Made by a program: the position numbers and the translations under genes
The notes under the pieces: model-generated
What the model was told of the DNA's origin: nothing
The model's input: the letters and a program-made list of their open reading frames with translations, nothing else
Databases searched by the model: none
Shown here: one piece after another, positions 16,055 through 20,351 of the stretch
Layout: every line of letters starts with the position of its first letter
How positions within the stretch are numbered: the first letter of the stretch is position 1
From: JAERML01 sp035687895
Lineage (GTDB): Bacteria > Bacteroidota > Ignavibacteria > UBA10030 > UBA6906
Reading direction: 5' to 3'
Length of the DNA stretch: 20,351 nucleotides
Assembly (NCBI GenBank): GCA_035687895.1
Contig: DASRUE010000290.1
Location: 1 to 20,351, forward strand

Positions 16055-17209
16055 CTACTGCACCATCCTGTGAAGAACAGTTTTCAGAGTCTCGAGAACA
16101 TACCCAACGTCGTCCGTTGTGTTGGTCTTGCCAAACGAAAACCTCAGCGTTGCTTTCGCCGTCTTTTCATCTCTTCCCATCGCAAGTAAAACATGCGAAG
16201 GCTGCATGCTACCTGACGTGCAGGCCGATCCGCTTGTTACAGCTATTCCTTGCAGGTCCATGTTCATTACGAGCATCTCACCTTCAAGCTGCATCCGGGA
16301 ACTATCGAACGACACATTGAGAATGTGCGGCAACCGATCGGTCGGGTGACCATTGATGAGTGCCGCAGAGAATTCTGTCCGGATTCCTTCTTCAAGCAGG
16401 TCTCTCAGGCCTTGAAGCCGTGCTGACTCATCCTTCATTTCCCCGACGGCAATCTCCACCGCCCTCGCAAATCCGACAGCGAGTGGTACGTTCTCCGTTC
16501 CCGGACGTTTGCCCCGCTCTTGTCCGCCGCCATGCAGCAGCGGCTCCATGCCGACCCCTTTCCTGACCACCAGCGCGCCGATTCCTTTTGGGCCATAGAT
16601 CTTGTGGGCAGAGAGACTCATCAAGTCAACACCGAGATTCTCAACATCAAGTGGAATCTTCCCCAACGACTGAACCGCATCGGTATGCACGATCGCTCCA
16701 TGCTCGTGGGCCACTCGAGCGATCTCTTTGATCTGGCAGATTGTCCCTACCTCGTTATTCGCGTGCATGATCGAGACAAGACCGGTGGTCAGCCTCAACG
16801 CTTCGGAGATCTGCGCGGCGGCTATCATTCCGAAGCTATCAACCGGAAGGTACGTGACCTCAAATCCTTCCTTCTCCAATTCCTCACAAGGACCAAGAAC
16901 AGCATGATGCTCAGCCTGTGAGGTAATGACGTGATTCCTTCCTCCCTTCTTCATGGCGCGAGCCACACCCACAATGGCCTGGTTGTCTGATTCAGTCCCT
17001 CCGCTGGTAAAGATGACTTCACCGGCCTGAACGCCAATCGCCCTCGCTAGTGCTTCCCGGGATCGTTCGAGAATTCCCTTTGACTGTTGCCCATACCAGT
17101 GTACAGAAGACGCGTTGCCAAAAATTTCGGTGAAATAGGGGAGCATCGCTTCCAATACTCTCGGATCAAGCGGCGTAGTAGCGGTATGGTCAAGATAAAC
17201 GCGGTGCAT
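16055..17209 (-). CDS. Cysteine desulfurase (NifS/IscS family, PLP-dependent)
   Basis: Takes sulfur from L-cysteine as a protein persulfide for Fe-S cluster and thio-cofactor synthesis. It has 384 residues from ATG 17209. The start VYLDHTATTPLDP is the family's usual N-terminus. PLP-site residues include AEHHAVL (H101-H102), HTDAVQ, and the Schiff-base lysine K203 in SLSAHKIYGPKG. The RPGTENV motif is present, and the persulfide cysteine C330 sits in SGSACTSGSMQPSHVL, the extended loop of group I enzymes. The frame is open to 17245, but the extra 12 residues would overlap the promoter described separately. No scaffold gene (iscU/nifU) adjoins it, so its main sulfur acceptor is unknown. It converges with the HMT-MTHFR gene and diverges from the sugar dehydrogenase gene. 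Confidence 0.93.
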   Translation of the reverse strand: MHRVYLDHTATTPLDPRVLEAMLPYFTEIFGNASSVHWYGQQSKGILERSREALARAIGVQAGEVIFTSGGTESDNQAIVGVARAMKKGGRNHVITSQAEHHAVLGPCEELEKEGFEVTYLPVDSFGMIAAAQISEALRLTTGLVSIMHANNEVGTICQIKEIARVAHEHGAIVHTDAVQSLGKIPLDVENLGVDLMSLSAHKIYGPKGIGALVVRKGVGMEPLLHGGGQERGKRPGTENVPLAVGFARAVEIAVGEMKDESARLQGLRDLLEEGIRTEFSAALINGHPTDRLPHILNVSFDSSRMQLEGEMLVMNMDLQGIAVTSGSACTSGSMQPSHVLLAMGRDEKTAKATLRFSFGKTNTTDDVGYVLETLKTVLHRMVQ

Positions 17210-17216
17210 TGCATTC

Positions 17217-17245
17217 AATATAGGCTTCCAGTTGAGGGATGTCAA
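17217..17245 (-). promoter_or_regulatory. Sigma-70-type promoter of the cysteine desulfurase gene
   Basis: Minus-strand TTGACA (17245-17240), a consensus -35, a 17-bp spacer and TATATT (17222-17217). Only seven bases separate the -10 box from the ATG at 17209, so the expected initiation point is at or beside the A of the start codon. No ribosome-binding site can therefore be transcribed. Confidence 0.7.
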
Positions 17246-17330
17246 ACAACCCTTCGTTGAATGGCAACAGCGAAATCCAGAGGATATCCCACCCCCAGTC
17301 CAAAACGAAAGCCTAATTTTCTCGATTTAC

Positions 17331-17359
17331 TTGATCCTTCCATCTAAAGGACATATATT
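17331..17359 (+). promoter_or_regulatory. Sigma-70-type promoter of the sugar dehydrogenase-like gene
   Basis: TTGATC (17331-17336), a 17-bp spacer and TATATT (17354-17359). Initiation near 17366 would give a leader of about 37 nt that contains the ribosome-binding site at 17394. Confidence 0.65.
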
Positions 17360-17393
17360 CTGCACATGGTTCTGTTCTGCACCCCATTGGTAT

Positions 17394-17400
17394 GGAGGAA
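17394..17400 (+). promoter_or_regulatory. Shine-Dalgarno site fixing the 17403 start
   Basis: GGAGGAA four to five bases before ATG 17403 is one of the strongest ribosome-binding sites in the window. With the promoter at 17331 it selects this ATG over the longer open frame beginning at 17232. Confidence 0.75.
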
Positions 17401-17402
17401 AT

Positions 17403-18857
17403 ATGCAGCGTTCTTTCTTATTGTTATTGTCCTTCCTCACCCTGATGAGCGCAATTGGTGGCTATGCGCAACCGGTCCAGCTTGTAAACGCTTTCCCAAA
17501 CCTCTCATTTACTAATCCGATCCTCGGCACAAATAGTCCGGATGGCACAAACCGGATGTTCATCGTTCAGCAGAATGGGATCATCAGAGTCTTTCCCAAT
17601 GATTCTGCAGTCTCTCCATCAGCCATGAGAACATTCCTGAACATTCAGAACAAGTTGAGTTCGACGGGAGGGGAAGAAGGACTCCTCGGCATGGCGTTCG
17701 ACCCCAACTACGCGGTGAACGGCTACTTCTATGTGAACTACACAGCACTGAGCCCGCTTCGAACAGTTGTGTCAAGGTACAAAGTCTCCGCGGGAGACAG
17801 CAACAAGGCTGACTCGCTCAGCGAATTCAAGATCATCGAAATCAATCAGCCGTTTACCAACCACAATGGCGGGATGCTGGAGTTCGGGCCTGATGGATAT
17901 CTGTATATCGGAATGGGTGATGGTGGAGACGGGAACGACCCCGGTAACCGCGCCCAGGACAGCACACAGATGCTGGGGAAGATACTTCGCATCGACATCA
18001 ATGATACGACTGCAACAACTCACTACCGGATTCCTCCGGACAATCCGTTTGTTGCATTCGGGCCTTCAGTAAGGAAGGAAATCTGGGCACTCGGTCTTCG
18101 CAATCCCTGGCGCTTCAGTATCGATCCTCAATCGGGCGAGTTGTGGGCTGGAGACGTTGGGCAAGGCGCGCGCGAGGAGGTGGATCTCATCCAGAAGGGA
18201 AAGAACTATGGCTGGCGTATCATGGAAGGCATGATCTGCACACCGGGTATCCCTGGATGCAATACAACCGGTCTCACTCTTCCCATTAAGGACTATGATC
18301 GGGGAATCGGAACTACGATCACCGGGGGATATATTTACAGAGGATCCCGGCGTCCGAGTTTGCGCGGTGCATACATCTATGCCGACTTCGGCAACGGGAA
18401 GATCTGGATGCTGCGATACAATGGCTCACTCACCGCCGACTCGCTGCTTATCGATAGTCCGTACAGCATCTCATCCTTTGGTACGGATCAAAATCAAGAG
18501 TTGTATATCATGAGTTACTTGAACGGGCGTATCTACCGATTCTCGTCAAACGAATCCACGTACGCCGATACGACCGTTAACACCACCCTCCCGGCTAGCT
18601 TCATCCTTTTTCAGAATTTTCCAAACCCTTTCAATCCGGGAACAACGATTCGCTACGTCCTGCGCCAAAACTCACACACGAGTTTGAAGATCTACGATGT
18701 GCTCGGCCGTGAAGTCCTTTCACTTCTCAATGAGGTCGTACCCTCGGGTTTCCATACTGTGCCAGTCGACGGAAGTACATTAACGAGCGGATTGTATTTC
18801 TACCGCCTCACGGTTGGCGGACATACCGAAACAAAGGCAATGATCCTTTTAAGATAG
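17403..18857 (+). CDS. Secreted glucose/sorbosone dehydrogenase-like beta-propeller with T9SS sorting domain
   Basis: A 484-residue exported protein of the GSDH family (PQQ-dependent soluble sugar dehydrogenases and relatives). A Sec signal peptide is visible (residues 1-22, ending GGYAQ). The propeller spans about 25-383. It has EEGLLGMAFDPNY (91-103), NHNGG with H154 (the family's catalytic histidine position), FGPDGYLYIGMGDGGDGNDPG (161-181, calcium/PQQ region), LGLRNPWRFSIDP (230-242) and GKNYGWRIMEG (266-276). Residues about 398-484 are a type A T9SS sorting domain, with NFPNPFNPGTT at 405-415, SLKIYDVLGREV and LTSGLYFYRLT. The mature protein is therefore expected on the cell surface or released. 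Substrate and cofactor cannot be fixed from sequence. It has its own promoter and Shine-Dalgarno site and is divergent from the desulfurase gene. Confidence 0.92.
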   Translation: MQRSFLLLLSFLTLMSAIGGYAQPVQLVNAFPNLSFTNPILGTNSPDGTNRMFIVQQNGIIRVFPNDSAVSPSAMRTFLNIQNKLSSTGGEEGLLGMAFDPNYAVNGYFYVNYTALSPLRTVVSRYKVSAGDSNKADSLSEFKIIEINQPFTNHNGGMLEFGPDGYLYIGMGDGGDGNDPGNRAQDSTQMLGKILRIDINDTTATTHYRIPPDNPFVAFGPSVRKEIWALGLRNPWRFSIDPQSGELWAGDVGQGAREEVDLIQKGKNYGWRIMEGMICTPGIPGCNTTGLTLPIKDYDRGIGTTITGGYIYRGSRRPSLRGAYIYADFGNGKIWMLRYNGSLTADSLLIDSPYSISSFGTDQNQELYIMSYLNGRIYRFSSNESTYADTTVNTTLPASFILFQNFPNPFNPGTTIRYVLRQNSHTSLKIYDVLGREVLSLLNEVVPSGFHTVPVDGSTLTSGLYFYRLTVGGHTETKAMILLR

Positions 18858-18930
18858 ATCTTTCCTCATCCCGGTTAAGGTCACCTCCATAAGCGCCATA
18901 TTCATCGACGAGCTTGCGAATCTCATCTTT

Positions 18931-19245
18931 TTGTTCAGGAACGGTCCACCCGTTTCGGTGGAGGAAGAAACTTCCCCTTCCTCATCATTCCGGCTTGAAC
19001 AAAACTTTCCAAATCCATTCAACGGAATCACAAACTTTCATTTCCGTATTTCGGTTGCTGGATTCACAACCCTGAAAGTCTATGACGTTCTTGGGAGGGA
19101 GACTGCAGTGCTTGTAAACGAGAAGAAAATCGCGGGAGAGCACACTGTGCAATGGGATGCGGCAGAACTTCCGAGCGGAGTGTATCACTACCGTTTGCAG
19201 ACCGGAAGTGGATCCCAAACACGAAAACTCGTTTTGTTGAAGTAA
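18931..19245 (+). pseudogene. Orphan T9SS C-terminal sorting domain, fragment of a lost secreted protein
   Basis: From a TTG at 18931 a 104-residue frame encodes a linker (PPVSVEEETSPSSS) and then a complete type A sorting domain: LEQNFPNPFN, LKVYDVLGRE, LPSGVYHYRL, and RKLVLLK at the end. There is no signal peptide and no passenger domain. A T9SS substrate must first cross the inner membrane through Sec, so this piece cannot work alone. The frame is open upstream to 18853, overlapping the TAG of the preceding gene in another frame, but no ATG or ribosome-binding site is present. Most likely it is the 3' remnant of a gene whose 5' part was deleted. The alternative is an indel that split a tandem sorting domain from the preceding gene. 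Confidence 0.65.
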
Positions 19246-19289
19246 CCTCTGGAACGGCGCAACCTGTCCGGCAAGACTTGACACAGAAC

Positions 19290-20351
19290 TTATTTCACTA
19301 CTATCATCCGACGCGTTGCGGTAAAACCTCCCGCAGTAAGACGGTAGAAGTAGACGCCGCTCGCCAATTCCGAAGCAGAGAATGACACGCGGTACCTTCC
19401 TGCAGCCATCTCTTCATTCACAAGTGTTGCAATCTCTTGCCCCAGCGAATTGAAGACTCTGAGCCGTACTCGTTCGTGGTTCGGAATCTCAAATCCGATT
19501 GTTGTTAACGGGTTGAATGGATTGGGGTAGTTGGGATCGAGACCGTAGCGATTACCCACTCCGCCCCTTTGCACATCAATTCCGTTAGGATTGACTGTTG
19601 CAGTACGAGAGATGTTTGACCACATAGAATACTTGCCTTGCGTGTCACGCACCCTTGAACGAAAGAGCACGGGTGTTGCGCCACTCGTGTCGTACGTGAT
19701 GCTTCCGTCTCTCCATTGTGTCGCCGGGCCCAAATATACGGTACTCCAAATCCCCTCATTCCCAATCTGCCGTTGAAGTTCCGACCAGTCTACATCACCT
19801 TCGAGAGCCTGCCCCTCTGGCCATTGACCACCCCACGCAAGGGAAATCCAACCAGACAGCGTATCGTTTGCTGTCGGGTCCGAGCCCAGATAGCGACGTG
19901 CTGGCGCTGCATCCAACTGGTTTGAATTGTACCGAACTGTTACAATGCCGTCAGTCTCATCGACAATCTCAAACGAGAATGGTGTTGCCTGATTGTCCCA
20001 AGTGTTGCTGTTTGGATTGCTGTATGGCGAGAAAACCGGACTGACATCTGCTCTGAACGCACCGACAAACTGTTCGCCTTTAAAGAAGGCACCACAGTTC
20101 AAGTCGCCTTCCGGATTCTTGTAGACGAACATCCAGTGTACGAGACTTGTTGGAGTCGGTATTTGATCTCGGTGCGATTCCCCCGTCAAGGTCCTCGGCA
20201 CTCCCCTCTTAAACACCGGCAACTCCTGGGAAAAGCACTGTGTTGTAACCCCGGGATTCTCCCAATGCCAATTGCCATCAGAAGGTCTGATTCTCAGATC
20301 ATCCATCTCCATGTATGGCCCCTTTTGGTGAAGAACCCAGATCCCTTTGTC
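19290..20351 (-). CDS. T9SS-secreted protein of unknown function, 5' end beyond the window
   Basis: The minus-strand frame enters at 20351 without a start and ends at 19290, so 353 C-terminal residues are visible. An ATG at 20312 exists, but the frame is open upstream of it and it lacks a signal peptide, so it is not the true start. The first visible part (KGIWVLHQKGPYMEMDDLRI, then DGNWHWENPG) is rich in tryptophan and resembles the region after the catalytic domain of M6-like surface proteases; this is only a weak impression. A Trp/Tyr-rich section follows that may be an immunoglobulin-like module (FRSRVRDTQGKYSMWSNI). The last 80 or so residues are a type A sorting domain with DPNYPNPFNPLTTI, LRVFNSLGQE and LASGVYFYRLTAGG. 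It converges on the orphan sorting domain, 44 bp apart. Confidence 0.8.
   Translation of the reverse strand, partial: DKGIWVLHQKGPYMEMDDLRIRPSDGNWHWENPGVTTQCFSQELPVFKRGVPRTLTGESHRDQIPTPTSLVHWMFVYKNPEGDLNCGAFFKGEQFVGAFRADVSPVFSPYSNPNSNTWDNQATPFSFEIVDETDGIVTVRYNSNQLDAAPARRYLGSDPTANDTLSGWISLAWGGQWPEGQALEGDVDWSELQRQIGNEGIWSTVYLGPATQWRDGSITYDTSGATPVLFRSRVRDTQGKYSMWSNISRTATVNPNGIDVQRGGVGNRYGLDPNYPNPFNPLTTIGFEIPNHERVRLRVFNSLGQEIATLVNEEMAAGRYRVSFSASELASGVYFYRLTAGGFTATRRMIVVK

Noticed and set aside
1..20351. CRISPR arrays, tRNA or rRNA genes, transposases, phage or toxin-antitoxin genes
   Set aside because: None was seen on either strand; the only tandem repeats are those coding for the TSGG units at 10204-10728.

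Overview
The window looks like a stretch of ordinary chromosome from an uncultured bacterium of the Bacteroidota/Chlorobi side of the FCB group, most like an Ignavibacteria-type lineage. The main evidence is three C-terminal type IX secretion (T9SS) sorting domains carrying the NFPNPFN or NYPNPFNP signature and a conserved LxVYDxLGRE-like core, all within the last 2 kb. Other support comes from a SecA with a C-terminal SEC-C zinc motif, a fused homocysteine methyltransferase/methylenetetrahydrofolate reductase, and few strong Shine-Dalgarno sites. The assignment is inference; no rRNA or tRNA is present to fix it.

Layout. Positions 1-8425 form one co-directional minus-strand block, read from high to low coordinates: secA, a P-II regulator (glnB), era, a DUF1015 protein, an EamA-type transporter and an M1 aminopeptidase cut by the left edge. 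A 217-bp gap between glnB and era holds a GC-rich palindromic repeat and a terminator-like hairpin that ends three bases before the chosen era start. Divergent from secA is dacB (a PBP4-type lipoprotein, plus strand). It converges on a secreted DUF4097 protein built from 18-residue TSGG repeats. Divergent from that is a plus-strand cluster: M28 glutaminyl-cyclase-like lipoprotein, prmA, Ppx/GppA phosphatase and the HMT-MTHFR fusion. Spacing there is 3 bp, 33 bp and an ATGA overlap. This cluster converges on a minus-strand cysteine desulfurase.

The right end (17.4-20.35 kb) encodes secreted proteins: a glucose/sorbosone-dehydrogenase-like protein with a T9SS sorting domain, an orphan sorting-domain fragment with no secretable N-terminus, and the C-terminal part of another T9SS substrate entering from the right edge.

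Three promoters can be read with good confidence because each has a TTGxxx box, exactly 17 bp, then TATATT: upstream of secA, the cysteine desulfurase and the sugar dehydrogenase. The desulfurase promoter would place transcription initiation at or next to the ATG, implying a leaderless mRNA.

Most genes are housekeeping (protein export, ribosome assembly and modification, Fe-S sulfur supply, methionine/folate metabolism, cell-wall trimming). I do not see a defence island, CRISPR array, prophage, insertion sequence or clearly new multi-gene system. The most unusual places are the sorting-domain cluster with its broken fragment, the era leader hairpin, the secA start ambiguity and the apparently leaderless desulfurase gene.
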